Below are positions 33,914-45,165 of a stretch of DNA of 64,000 bases, piece by piece. Positions within the stretch are counted from its first letter, which is position 1. Each line of letters opens with the position of its first letter. The DNA comes from Molanna angustata (taxonomy: Eukaryota > Arthropoda > Insecta > Trichoptera > Molannidae). The DNA is taken from contig OY754977.1 of NCBI GenBank assembly GCA_963576475.1, positions 32,429,672 through 32,493,671 of the forward strand, written 5' to 3'. The notes below the pieces were generated by a model. It was not told where the DNA came from. It worked only from the letters and a program-made list of their open reading frames with translations, and searched no databases. The position numbers were made by a program, and so were the translations under genes.

Positions 33914-35213
33914 CTACAATACGTTCTATTTATGTAAATAATGATAGTATATCAAATTGAAAAATATGTACGTTGGCAGCAGTCCCACCCTTAAATTCAA
34001 CATTCCGACCAAGAGTACTTGATTGGATAATGTTTTGGTTTTAAGGTTTTATTAAAATTAAAATAAACACACCTCAAAAACACTGTTTTTAATTAATTCG
34101 CTTAGTTTTTTTTTTCTACACAATGTAAATGTCAATTGCACAAAACCGATCATAGCAAAAAAGGGTTAATGAATAAAGAGTCTATTTATTTTATTTTTAT
34201 AAAATAAATAGAATCTTTCATATAGGTCTCTCTCAAACATTAAAAATAAGTATTTAATTATATATTTAATTACATATTTCATTTATAAATTATCTTAAAA
34301 CATCTTCAGTGTTTTAAGTGAACTAAATACATTTTAAATGAATGCAGCAGTGTATAGGAAAATTACTAATCAATATTTTTTTAATGATTAATTTATCATA
34401 TCCTACAAGTGATTGTGATTTGAAACATTTGAAAAGTTATAACACAAAAAAAGAGGCGGTGGAATGGTTGACAGAGCTTGATCCAAGGCTGTAAAACTCA
34501 GACGATGCCCATATGGGTGAAGAGGATAGGTACAAGTACCAGAGTCACACGAAAAGTAAAATAAGTACACAAAAAAACAAATTCAAAAATTATCAGTGAG
34601 TGTGCTTCTATTATCAATATATCTTTGGTTGTTCATTTCGTTATATTTACTAATAAATGATATTATAATTTTTTCGCAAATTGAAATTTGGTACAAATAT
34701 ATTTTTGTTTTAACCACCGTGAGTACTTGGTATCTAACCAGTTTTCGGAGCTGACCGCTCCCTCCTCAGGACAGAATTGTACTAAATTATATAAACGTGT
34801 TCGATATTGTGGTGTGGGTGGTAACGCGGAAGACGAAGGGGAAGGGGAAGAGTAATGATTACCGTTATGGCGAGCTAGTGGAAACATATTGAGAAGCGGT
34901 GAATTATTCAAAATTGTTTTAAGAAATTATTAATTCATTGACTTATTGAATATTTTATGTATTTTTATTGCATGTTTTTTTCTGTTCTTTTTTCTTTTGA
35001 TATTGTGTATATTATTAGTTTTTGATTAATTATGATAAAAATGAAGATTAATTTTTAGTTTATATAAGAATCCCCCCCAAAGCACGAGTGCAAACTCTTT
35101 TTGGGGGTAATATAAATAAAATATTTTTGTGTATGCTATATAAATATACCTAAGTATTTGTAAATTGATTTATTGTCATATTTTATATCAAATAAATAAA
35201 ATAAAACGCCTAC
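33914..35213 (-). other. DM4/12 gene intron 1 with retroelement pieces
   Basis: About 1.3 kb from GTAGGC to TTGTAG. It holds the EAVEWLTELDPRL remnant on plus (34448-34492) and the candidate hammerhead segment (34663-34911). Elsewhere AT-rich. Confidence 0.75.
34663..34911 (-). mobile_element. Penelope-like terminal segment with hammerhead-like core
   Basis: Minus strand: CTGAGGA (34769-34763), a 5-bp stem II GGAGC/GCTCC with a short loop, GAAA, then ACTGGT and T. All boxes of a minimal hammerhead are in order. A minus frame through it reads HYSSPSPSSSALPPTPQ, resembling a frame at 57173-57382. I see no RT here. Stem I pairs poorly, so the copy may be decayed. Confidence 0.5.
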
Positions 35214-35378
35214 CGAAAAACTGGCTCCTTCGGGGAAAGTGACATATCTTCTCTTTCTTGATAATATCTCCTTTGAATCTCTTATGGACCTTCCTGTTTC
35301 CATAGTCAACGTAATTGAAGGAAGTAGAAATAGCAAAATTGTCATCAAACGAGATTTTGAAATCTCCATTTTAAACAT
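35214..35378 (-). CDS. DM4/12-family secreted protein, exon 1 with start
   Basis: The gene spans 35378 to 31856 on minus in four exons (165, 206, 111 and 181 bp), together 663 bp or 220 residues plus stop. All three splice junctions keep the frame (phases 0, 2, 2). Exon 1 begins MFKMEISKSRLMTILLFLLP, a clear signal peptide (basic start, then a leucine-rich core), and ends RKRRYVTFPEGASFS. The R.KR.(L/V).FPEG(S/A)(S/T)F motif after a dibasic site is the hallmark start of the DM4/12 domain. The donor is GTAGGC, acceptable but weak. A second in-frame ATG three codons on could also serve. These proteins are predicted secreted or membrane-associated. Their role is unknown. Confidence 0.88.
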
Positions 35379-36914
35379 TTGTCTTGAAAAAAAATATTAT
35401 GCGTTATAAAAGTAAGAAGCGTCTGATGGTCAAAGTATTAAGGTGACGGGGTAGGCTCCAAGGTACTTTTTGGATGCTCATTAAGCCTTACTCTTAAAAG
35501 TTACGTCTTCAACAAAAGTACATATTATTTTCTCGTTATTTGTCTATACATTGGCCCGATACACTTTTTTTTATTTTGTGTACTTTGTTCATAGTATTTT
35601 TTTTAATAATATCTGTTTTCTCAGATTTTTTATCCATTACTCAAAAATTATGAGGCTTAGAAACATGAATGTTTCTTTAAATGATAGGTATTTGATAAAT
35701 CTAAACATTGGCTGGATACGTTTTAACATAGTTTTCTCACTTTTTTTGTAAAATCAAATAAACCATAGGATTTTATGAAACGCTCGACTCAAATTCACTA
35801 ACATGGGCGCACACGATTGTAATCTTTAAGGACGTACATTCTCATACAATAGTTTCAAATTTTGCATTTGACTCGCCTACATTGCCTTACCCTGCCCCTT
35901 AAGTAAACTCGATGCTATGCTGCCGCATCCAAGGTGGCGATTTCCCAAAAAAAATAAAGGTCCGTTTATTGGTACGAGATCTCTTCAAAACTTATTTTAT
36001 GGCTTTACATAACACAGATAACTTTTGATGCCTAAAAAAATGTACAAGAAAAATAATAAAAACGCATTCGGGGATTGTCAAACCAGTGATTGTTATGTAA
36101 ATAATTCAATGGAAACAGTCAAATGCTAATGAAATATAAAGTACCTAAAGACAGAACTGCGAGACGGTATTGGCCCAAATAAATGAGTTTTTCGTTAAAT
36201 GTGTATGTCATTTCGTTAATGATTAGTTTAGTTACCTTCGACAAACACTTGACTTGATTGTAAGTGCATCATCACTTAGTGGAATCAATATTGTTTGGTG
36301 AAATAAAATGTCATGATAAAGTGCATCAAAAATATGATTTTTGCCTTTAGGAACATCGACCAGATTTATTTCATACGTAACACTGCGTAAGATTTCAAAA
36401 TTTAATTTCAAGATTTTTTCCGTATTATGAAATGTCTCAATCTTTTTCACGGCAAAAACTAATTTTGAAATCAATCTTGAAAATAAATATGATTTAATTT
36501 GTATGTAATATGATTTATTTTCTCGACAATTCCGAGAGCGGTGACAATATAAAGTTTCAAGAATTTAGACGAGATTTGATAACTTTGTTTTGAACAATAA
36601 TTTGTTAAAGATACGAAATCGATGATAAACAATAAATACAACGGTATCAGTTTGATACTGTTTATTTTTTAACTATAGAAAGGACAGCACACAGTTACAT
36701 GCATACAAGTATTAAAAGGATATAAACAGAAATATAAATAAGACATTATGTACCTCTTACGTACTATACCCAATATTAATATATGACAAAAAAGAGTGTG
36801 ATTTAGTGTAGTAGCGCGCATGAGAGTGTAGAAATGTGTACCTATGTGTAGGTAAAAGAGAAATGTAGAAAGAGTGTTTTATTCAAGATAAAAATCAAAA
36901 GACAATGTTATATA
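35379..36914. other. AT-rich intergenic stretch
   Basis: Holds the 5' flank of the DM4/12 gene; no clear TATA box is assigned. The minus frame 36232-36474 (80 codons, containing VPKGKNHIFDALYHDI) is unassigned and has no motif I know. The plus frame 35551-35751 is hydrophobic and AT-driven. Confidence 0.4.
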
Positions 36915-37030
36915 TCACCAAGATTCATAAGCATTGATCAAATTGTTGATGCACTCAGCGTAAAATTTCTTATCACCAAGATTCATAAGCATTGATCAAA
37001 TTGTTGATGCACTCAGCGTAAAATTTCTTT
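36915..37030. repeat. 58-bp perfect tandem duplication
   Basis: The unit TCACCAAGATTCATAAGCAT then TGATCAAATTGTTGATGCAC and TCAGCGTAAAATTTCTT occurs twice with at most one change. On minus each unit can read KKFYAECINNLINAYESW followed by a stop. This looks like a possible C-terminal coding end, but no exon upstream could be joined to it. Confidence 0.8.
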
Positions 37031-37329
37031 TCACCAAACAATCTATACTCCAGTCAGTGCCATCACATCAACTCGTAAATGAAGCTTATCAACAACTGGT
37101 TTGACAAATAAAAATTAAGCACAAATACAGATTTTTTTTTGTTAATTTTATATTCAATCAATATATATAGACCGTTATCTCCAAATTATATGCAACACTT
37201 AAATATGTGACAAAAATACTTTTTAAAAATTTCATAATTATTATTATTTTTAATTCACGAAAATTATAAAGAAAAAATACACAGGTAGGAATGATCAATA
37301 GATTTATCTTCTTATTTATTCAGTAGTTC
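37031..37329. other. Non-coding stretch
   Basis: Nothing recognised. Confidence 0.4.
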
Positions 37330-37590
37330 AGTAGCCACCCATAGATGGCTGTAGTAAAAATTCCTTATTTTCAAGCGATTAGAATTTCAGTATTACAATA
37401 TATAGATCTTTCAAAATTGAATTGATAGGGATCTCATTAAAAAGGCATAATTGGTGAACGTTGCGCAAGCGCATAAAGTGATCACGTAAACCAGCCGATG
37501 ACAGGTCGTAAGCCCTGTAGGTGCCTTGATTTCCCAGTTCTCCTACAATAAATATTCCAACTTCGTCTCTATTGAGATAATTAAAAATCT
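37330..37590 (-). mobile_element. TIR-element copy, one end and interior
   Basis: The reverse complement of 2985-3230: one terminus CAACTTCGTCTCTATTGAGA at 37559-37578, then ACGTAAACCAGCCGATGACA, the TTGCGCAAGCGCATAAAGTG block and CCATAGATGGCTGTAG at the inner end. It carries the 24-bp unit only once, unexpanded, so it shows the state before the minisatellite arose. Confidence 0.8.
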
Positions 37591-38285
37591 GTTAAAAAAT
37601 ATCAGTAGTTTTAAATATTTCATATTGGCTAAAAATAAACACGAACCCTAAAGTTATTTTCTTTGCTCATAAATCACTACAATAAGTAAGTATATACAAT
37701 TATATACTTACACCTATATACAATTCCTTTGGTATTATCAAACTTGGTCCAAAACAATCTCCAACATTTGAACGTATTTCTTTCACAGAGAACCTTAATT
37801 CCATCCACTTAGTTACATTCTTTCTTCCTTTTCTTTGTTTTATTTTTTTTAATCGGAACTGCTGAAAACGGTCCGGGATTAACAAGTCAATTCATCCATC
37901 GATCCCGGCCCGTTCGTGTTTCGGAGTTTGTTTCCGGTTGGAGAGAGAGAACGACACAAAAAAAAAGGAAAAAAAAAACGAAATCGGAAAAAGTCAAATT
38001 AGCAACTATAACCAAGTCCACTGACTGAGGCGATGAAATGGCGGACCGAGACGCGAAAGGCAACCAATGAATTGAAAACCAAACAATGTCAGGCACTTTA
38101 AACCATTGGTGAAATATTTATTTTATTTTATCCAATTTTCAATACTAAAAACAGTATATTTTTTTTAATATTTGCACAAATGAATCTCAGTATTACCCAT
38201 AATATTTATTTATAGAATCATACACGGCTTCACACCATTATATGCAAATATAAAGATTTTTCCAATGGTTGATTTGTTCAAGAGA
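37591..38285. other. Mixed block, unassigned
   Basis: 37750-38100 is less AT-rich, with a purine-rich run GGAGAGAGAGAACGAC. The two minus frames here show no known motif. It could be a first exon or promoter, but nothing supports that directly. Confidence 0.3.
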
Positions 38286-38960
38286 ATTTATTTATTTATT
38301 TAACTTTTTGCACATAATGTAAACAAAAATAATGCACACTGGCGGTCTTATTACGATTAGGCAATTTCTTCCAACCAACCAGATTATAGAGTCACAGAAT
38401 TATACATGTACATCAACAAAACCTGAAAGCTGCAAAAGAACAGAGAAAATATATATAACACCAAGATAAATAAAAAAAAAATATTTAATAAAAAAAAAAA
38501 CATCATAGCAAATAGGCATTGGGAAGGAACAAGAAAGGAAATTGAGTTCAGGTGTTTAGGGATAAATATTACTTAGCAAAGGGAAGGAAGGAAAAGGAGA
38601 GGGTTCAGGTATATTCGGAGAGATACCCCAGCTTTAGTTTTTTGTTGAAAAGACTAAAGCATTTACCTTAACGTTTAGATTATTCTATACGTTAAACAAT
38701 TATAGAAAATAATGGAAGTACTATTCTAAGCCGGTGTCTCGTAGATAAACTATTTAAGTCAAATGTGACAAAACGAATGCTCCATATCGTAAATGTGTGT
38801 AAAGTATTCTAATCTGTGACAGTAAAAGGTTTAAAGCTGATTGGTAACCAGAGGGGTATGATTTGAAATAAGAACACAAGGACAGTGGTTTAGAGAGAAG
38901 AAGAAAGAATGGTCAAAAGTAACAATGAGTATATTGATCACAATTAATAGTTTGCTTAAG
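38286..38960 (-). mobile_element. LINE 3' fragment with tail hairpin
   Basis: Begins with a (TTTA)-rich tail at 38290-38303 and the TTATTACGATTAGGCAATTT hairpin region at 38348. Upstream on minus, broken frames give LSQIRILYTHLRYGAFVLSH and KKLKLGYLSEYT, resembling the end of a jockey/CR1-type RT. Related in tail to the LINE at 55396-56440. Heavily mutated. Confidence 0.55.
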
Positions 38961-38984
38961 GGTAAATTTACAATTGATGAAATA

Positions 38985-39437
38985 ACTTACAAAGGAACTT
39001 TCTCACGATGAGTAGGTATAACGATCGAGTGTGTCGAAGTGTCCGATTATTCGAAGGGTGAAGAACCATCGTGCTCGCGGGGTCGAGAGATGACCGATGG
39101 TCGAGAGATGAAGTGTCGGCGAGACGGCGTGGTCGAGAAGCGATCAGTGGTCGCGTGGTCGTAACGGCGGCGTGAAGTGACAGATGAAATACGGAAATAC
39201 GGAAATGAAGTGACGACGTGAAGAGGTGTAGACTCCCTTAAATAGTGCTGCGCTGGGGGTAGCAAGTTCAATGTCCTCGAACTTTCTAGACTTATTTATT
39301 TGAAGTGTCATACCCAGTTGAGGAGTATTGTCACTTGTTTGACGTCGCGGACGATGAACTCGGCCTAGCGATAAACAAATGTACTTGCCTTCGCTAGGCG
39401 CGCGCTCGAAATAAATTTCGAGATGTGGTCTGCCACA
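38985..39437 (-). mobile_element. Probable solo LTR
   Basis: On the minus strand the block starts TGTGGCAGACCACATC at 39437, a typical LTR start. It contains ACTATTTAAGGGAGTC as a possible TATA region about 200 bp in, and has a GC-rich middle unlike the flanks. I could not find the matching CA end and target duplication, so the right boundary is uncertain. No gag or pol is near. An alternative is another GC-rich repeat. Confidence 0.45.
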
Positions 39438-40077
39438 GGTTTTTCACACCTGCTTTAACGGTAACCCGAAAAAAGTAGGTATATCTGGGACAACTGAAAT
39501 ACTAAATACATACAAACTTTGGAACACAAGCGCACGAGTGCCAACTATGTAGTTGCCAACACAGAAGACAGCATAATACACTATAAATTAATAATAATAT
39601 GTACATTGTATAGGACATACCACATTATACAATATACATATTATGTTATGTGCATACAATTGGATGTGAATCTCTAGCAAATATGTTAATACATGGCCAG
39701 TAGCGGAATTGCGTATAGAAGCCGAAAATGTTGGCTTGCATATGAATATTATGTTAAGAGCTAATTCAAGAACTAATATTTTTTTGTCAATATTATTGAA
39801 ACAAAATACAAGATTAAAAATTTAACCGTATGTAGACACGATGCTTGACAGGGCCACAAATGTAAATTTTATTTTGGCATGTGATTTTAAAATATTTTCA
39901 TGGCCATTCAAATGAATAAAGATACTTAAAAAACATTAAATTTTCAACATTTCCCAATTTTCTTTCAGGGTTCGACTTGTCCGGAGGTTCTAGGCACGCC
40001 CCTGATTACTTCATAACTGTTCATATAATTTATGTATGCTGCGAGGCACCAGCTTAGAACAGTGCTTGCAATCTTTC
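39438..40077. other. AT-rich non-coding stretch
   Basis: Nothing recognised. Confidence 0.4.
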
Positions 40078-40312
40078 ATATTATTTTATTTTTTATTTTT
40101 TTGTAGCTTCACGGGCAACTAACAGGTACTATGTCAAATATTAATTTAACACGCACCCAATAACCAGTTTCCACATTCTGGAGACTTACGATGTTAATCG
40201 TCTCACAGATCCAGACTGAAAAACACAATTGAAAACTGTGTCTCCACCGGGAATCGAACCCGGCACCCTTGGATCAGCAGTCAGATCCTAACCAACTGAG
40301 CCAAGAAGGCCG
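40078..40312 (-). mobile_element. tRNA-derived SINE, family 2, full-length
   Basis: On minus it starts CGGCCTTCTTGGCTCAGTTG with A box TGGCTCAGTTGGTTAGGA and B box GGGTTCGATTCCCGG, giving a tRNA-like head of about 75 bp. A body of about 130 bp follows, then CCCGTGAAGCTACAAAAA and an A-rich tail. The ends of the head do not pair as an acceptor stem, so it is not a tRNA gene. The body is unrelated to SINE family 1. Confidence 0.85.
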
Positions 40313-40596
40313 ATTATCATGGATTTCGTGTCTCGTAAGAGCCGGGTTGTCGAAAATACAACTGGCAACAATAACATCTCACATCGTTCAGCAATGAGGC
40401 TCACCACCTATTCTGAAAGTAGTGCCATTTACGTTAGATGAGACTGGTGTGTGGGGATTCACGCATATGTTGTGCTTCATTTTATAAGACAACGCATAGC
40501 CGTCCCTAATTACCCTACAATGTAGGACATGCATTGATGATATAAATTAAAGAATTGAATGAATCGCATTTAATGTCAATAATGAATCTTTTTTTT
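40313..40596. other. Non-coding stretch
   Basis: Nothing recognised. Confidence 0.4.
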
Positions 40597-40725
40597 AACA
40601 TCTCAAAAGAGACGAAGTTGGAATGTAATAGAAGAACCAGGAATTCAAGGCACCAACAAGACTTACGACCTACTATTGGCTGGTTTTCGTGATCACTATA
40701 AGGCCATAATTGGTGAACAATTATG
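40597..40725 (+). mobile_element. TIR-element piece, left part
   Basis: AACATCTCAAAAGAGACGAA at 40599 and GACCTACTATTGGCTGGTTT match 2987-3110. The rest of the element appears to resume at about 41255, after unrelated LINE pieces. Confidence 0.7.
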
Positions 40726-40732
40726 GACAGAG

Positions 40733-40940
40733 TCAATAAGGCGGCATACTATGATCGTGGTTTTAGTGTGAACGGGACTTTGAAATGGAATAAATTGTCC
40801 CTTGACATACGTGGAGCTCAGAGCATTGACACCTTCGGTAGACTTCTTAAAACTGCCTTGTTTCATAGAGCCAACAAATAAACTACAGCGCCCTTGGAGT
40901 GATCTTGTATCACTAAACGGCGCTTTATAAATTTTATTTA
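40733..40940 (+). mobile_element. CR1/jockey-like LINE 3' fragment
   Basis: Plus frame reads NGTLKWNKLSLDIRGAQSID then TFGRLLKTALFHRANK and a stop, the common 'WN.LP..(I/V)R...S...F...LK..LF' end of these RT proteins. The 3' UTR CAGCGCCCTTGGAGTGATC to GGCGCTTTATAAATTTT follows. It is a sister of 29521-29838 on the opposite strand. Confidence 0.7.
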
Positions 40941-41004
40941 TTATTATTTTTATGAATTTTTATTGAGTACCTACCCTATGAATCCAATTTTCGAAAGCTC
41001 TCTT

Positions 41005-41240
41005 TTTTTCACCACCACCCGCTCCGCATATGGGTTATGGGTACTGTCAACAGCCCCTTTACAGAACGCTAGAATGAACAACAAAAAACAATGCATGGCA
41101 CGAAGAGTAGCTCATGGAGACCTCTAGATAAGCAATCTCGACACCATGGTGCAAAAAGAACAATCAGCAAGTGCAAGTCGAGATTCACACTTGCGGACTG
41201 TCAACGACTTCAGATCCATATATAGGGCATCAGAGAAGTG
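41005..41240 (-). mobile_element. R1-like LINE 3' UTR piece
   Basis: Same sequence and orientation as 6185-6410: CACCACCCGCTCCGCATATG, GGTGCAAAAAGAACAATC, CGGACTGTCAACGACTTCAG. Confidence 0.65.
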
Positions 41241-41254
41241 ACCAAGATTTCTGC

Positions 41255-41430
41255 AAACTTCTTAAAAAAAGTCTCTATTATATTATTCATCAAAATCCTT
41301 TCACTTGAGAATAATCTGATCGCGATCTATGTAGTGACTTTTTTGTAATGCCATCTATTGGAAAATTGGATTGTAAACAATGAAAGCAACTATAATAAAA
41401 TTAGATTTATATCTTTTGATGCATATATAC
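41255..41430 (+). mobile_element. TIR-element piece, inner part
   Basis: TTGTAATGCCATCTATTG and TTGTAAACAATGAAAGCAAC match 3265-3320 of the 2966-4520 element. It is probably the continuation of 40597-40725, split by later insertions. Confidence 0.6.
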
Positions 41431-41680
41431 TATTGTATCTAATGTTAGCTACCAATATATTTTATAAATATATGTAATGTTTCCATTTGTTTAATTCTTC
41501 ATTGAATAATCGCTACTTCGTTTTCAAATCAAATAATACTTTTTTTTTGTATTAAAAAAAGTTTTTTTTATATATTTTATTTTTTATAAAATGATTAATC
41601 GTTTACAAAGCAAAACAATTTTTTTTTTATTGAGTATCATAATATGAACATACACATAGTACAAATATATAAATTAATAC

Positions 41681-43569
41681 AATTTTTTTTTTTCAATAGG
41701 TACTGTCCCAAAAAAGTTAAAAACTTGTGCTTGGGACAGGAGCAAATAACATATCTACATTTAACATATTACATACATTTAACTTATAATAATAGAATCA
41801 TTTAATAAATTGTAAATCAAGTTCAACTTACAGCTAATACATACAGATGATTAAAGTTTATTTTTGTTTTTTTTAGTGAATATAGAATAAAAACCATAAT
41901 TTATCCAAAAAGGAGAAAAAAATGAAAATTCACATATACAAATACACATATACAAATACACATATACACATACACATACATACATACACATATACATCAC
42001 ACACACATATAATATACGCATACTTATACACACATGTTCACACATACATATACACATACATACATATACACACATATATATACATATATACACACATATA
42101 TATATATATACATATATACACATACACACATACACATACACACATACATATACATACATACACACATACACATACACATATATACATATACACACACATA
42201 CATACATACATACATACATACACACATACACCTACACACACATACATACATATATATACATACACACATCTACATACACATACAAACATACACACGTATA
42301 CACACGCATACACATACATACATACACACACATACATATACACATAGTGAATATGAAAAAGGAATAGATAAAAATTTATTGTTATTTTAAAGATTTGATT
42401 TTTCTTTTAAAGTCATAAAATTTTTGTGTTTTTTTAATAATGGCAGGTAGTTTATTAAAATATTGTATACCCAGGTATTTATAGTGATGTTGGGCATACG
42501 TCTTATTACATTTCGGTATCATCATATTTCCTATGAGATGCCGTCTCTGTGTACTCACTAGATTTTCAGCCCGCTTTCCAAAGGTATCTTTATGTATTTG
42601 TTGTAAAGCAATATTTTTATATAAATTATCTAAATCAGGTACTTGGAATATATCAAATAATTGTTTTGTAGGAAAATTTCTAGGTTTTTTGAGAATGACC
42701 TTAATTATTAATTTTTGTGTTATTTTTAGTGATTTTAAGTTAGTCTTATATGTTCCACCCCAACCAATAATACCATATTGTAAAAGAGATTGTACAAGAC
42801 CATAGTACACTGTCTTTATTATTTTTACTTGCAGTATATTACGAAGTCGCACAAATATATAAATCAGTTTTCTTACTCTTTTTATAAGTTGGTTCAAATG
42901 TTCTTTCCACTTTAATTCTTGGTCTATTATAATTCCTAAATATTTCACTGATTTATTTATCTGTAAAATACTACAATCTACACTTAAACATTGTTCATTC
43001 TGATTTTGTTTGCATATGTTACTATGGATTCTGATATCAATATGAGGTGGAATAGAGGAAGAGTTTATTGCGAACAGTACACATATTGTTTTTTCCGAAT
43101 TTAAAGATAAAACATTTTTATCAAACCAATTTTTAATTACATTTATATCACTATTTGCTTGTTTAGTCACAATTTCCCAGGTGTCACCACTTACAATTAT
43201 AACCGTGTCGTCAGCATATGAATAAATTTTACTCGAGATTTTCAATTGGAAAATCATATTTAAATATATTATAAAAAGTAATGGTCCAAGTACTGTTCCT
43301 TGTGGAATCCCGAAAGTGAGTATCTCTGGATCACTTAGAACATTATTTATTTTCACATACTGTTTCCTATTTGATATATATGATTTCAACCAATTCAGAA
43401 TTGTTCCTTTTATCCCAATTTGCGGTAATTTTTCTAACAGTATGTCATGTGAAATGCTGTCAAATGCCTTGCGTAGATCAATAAATATTCCGATACATTT
43501 TTTATTAGAATCCATTGCTGTTATAACCTCAGATGTTAATTTTAAATAATCTGTGTTTATTTTTAACAA
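41681..43569 (-). mobile_element. Jockey/CR1-group LINE, 5'-truncated, RT ORF open
   Basis: The minus ORF 43569-42382 (395 codons) holds most of a reverse transcriptase: the catalytic aspartate block FIDLRKAFDSI (residues 29-39), GIPQGTVLGPLLF (87-99), YADD (118-121), the KYLGI.ID block and a C-terminus YLGIQYFNKLPAI. The usual IN(D) after GPLLF reads LNMI, an unusual change. N-terminal RT and endonuclease are missing. Downstream on the element are a (TATGTA)n run (41930-42345), a hairpin with TGTCCCAA/TTGGGACA (about 41704-41740), and a T-rich block (41681-41694) that is its poly(A) end. It is one of the best preserved copies in the window. Confidence 0.85.
41930..42345. repeat. (CATACA)n / (TATGTG)n microsatellite
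   Basis: An imperfect mix of CACATA, TACATA and TATACA words. Open frames in five directions over it (Thr/His/Tyr or Met/Cys/Val/Tyr-only proteins) are simple-sequence artefacts. It lies in the 3' UTR of the LINE at 41681-43569. Confidence 0.95.
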
Positions 43570-44004
43570 TGTATTAACTTTTAATTATGGTTAGATGCAA
43601 CACTAAACAAAATGCAGCGTAATGAATAGATTCATATTTACATGTAAGTATTACAGAATGTTGAACCTGAAGGTGTAATTTTGAAAATGTCTGATATTTG
43701 TATGAAGCAAGGTAGGTATATCAAGTAGTTCACTAACCACTAATTGATGGAAATTGTCCGCTATTCAGTGTTCAGTTCTCAGATGAACGAGATTCCACAC
43801 AATTCTCTCTGCCTATACCTAATAGTATAGAAGTGTAGATCAAATATTAATATGAACTTAGCGCTAACTAGGGTTGCCAAAACTTTTTTTTGCCAAAGTT
43901 TTGTTTATAAAGTTTTGGTTGAAACACCTAGCAGCTCCACAATATTTTCTCCATTTTACTATCAATATTTAAGTCATTTGTATGGCCCAATTGGTGATTT
44001 CCGA
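43570..44004. other. Non-coding stretch
   Basis: Nothing recognised. Confidence 0.4.
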
Positions 44005-44803
44005 TTGGTCATACACACAAAATACACCATACATAAAAAAAAACATCACGAAACTCATAGTATGTATTTTCTACATAACACCTGTTGAGAAATTTTAATT
44101 AAAATTGCATTACTAGCAAGATGAGCATGTATGAGACAGTGTATCAATGTTGATGAGGCGATGTATGTATCAAGATAGAATGCGGTTTTCGGTTCTCACT
44201 GCCTACCCCTCGAGGAAGATAATAGTGGAGAGTAAAAATACACTTGTCTATAGATACACATGAAGTTCATTGCTTAATTTTCCAATAGAGAAGCTATGTT
44301 ACTTCTGTTATATACATTTTTCATACAAATATGAAATTAATTTCACATTGCTATGACAAACCATAGTTTTTTTCTTTAAATTTTGACAATCCTTGAATGC
44401 ATTTTTCATGAGTGTATTTTTTTGTATCAAAATTTCAAACAATATAAATATACCTCGATTTTCCAGACCGTGAGAGCATTTTGAAATTTTGGACAGATAA
44501 AAATCAAAGAGAAGATTTTAACGAATATGTATGGAAAACTAATCAACTCAAGGTCTATGCACTTTACACATATTACATATATGATGTTAATATGAAGTCG
44601 ATCGGACTTATAGTATGGGCTGTATAGAGGACACACAAAGGATAACCCGTACGCCGCACGCCATACATAAGAAACACATCACGACGAAACTCACAGTGTG
44701 CACTCTCTACATGATACCCGTTGAGAAATTGATGTAAAAAATACGCTTAAAAGTTGTGAAAACATGACCTTCCACTATACCATAGTATGGAGACTAAAAA
44801 ATA
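44005..44803 (-). mobile_element. Left arm of 2-kb long inverted repeat
   Basis: Reverse complement of 45166 to about 45970, with similarity across about 800 bp (shared words GAGCATGTATGAGACAGTGT, CTCACTGCCTACCCCT and CTTTACACATATTACATA). It is one truncated copy of the element at 57633-58588. No ORF. Confidence 0.8.
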
Positions 44804-45165
44804 CTTCTGCGTTCAATAAAAGTGACATCCTTGTATAATAAGCAGTAAGTAAAGTAAGTAGTTAGACCATATAGGCATAAACCGGACAATACAATTAGCT
44901 CCACTTGATCAGGTAGAGGATGGTAAGTATATTTCGGTGCGGTGACTTGTTTTGTGTATAAGTATGTACATAGATACCACCTGGTTGTTGATAGGTTGTG
45001 GGTTGCTCTAATTATAAAGACAAATATTGAACGACGTGTTAAGGACAATCTCACGGCAGACATCTTAAGTAACATCACGATTATTTACCAGACACAAAGT
45101 AACATCTACATATATGATATACATAAAAATCGAATACATTTATAGTTGCATATACGCAAACATAG
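44804..45165. other. Spacer of the long inverted repeat
   Basis: About 360 bp of unique sequence between the facing arms. Nothing recognised. Confidence 0.6.

Noticed and set aside
36232..36474. 80-codon minus ORF as a gene
   Set aside because: No motif, signal peptide or splice partner; left as unassigned sequence.
40238..40312. Genuine tRNA gene on minus
   Set aside because: A and B boxes are present, but the acceptor arms do not pair and a SINE body with an A-rich tail follows. Same reasoning at 23740-23806.
41851..42390. Several overlapping ORFs rich in Tyr/Thr/His or Met/Cys/Val
   Set aside because: Simple (CATACA)n sequence read in several frames.
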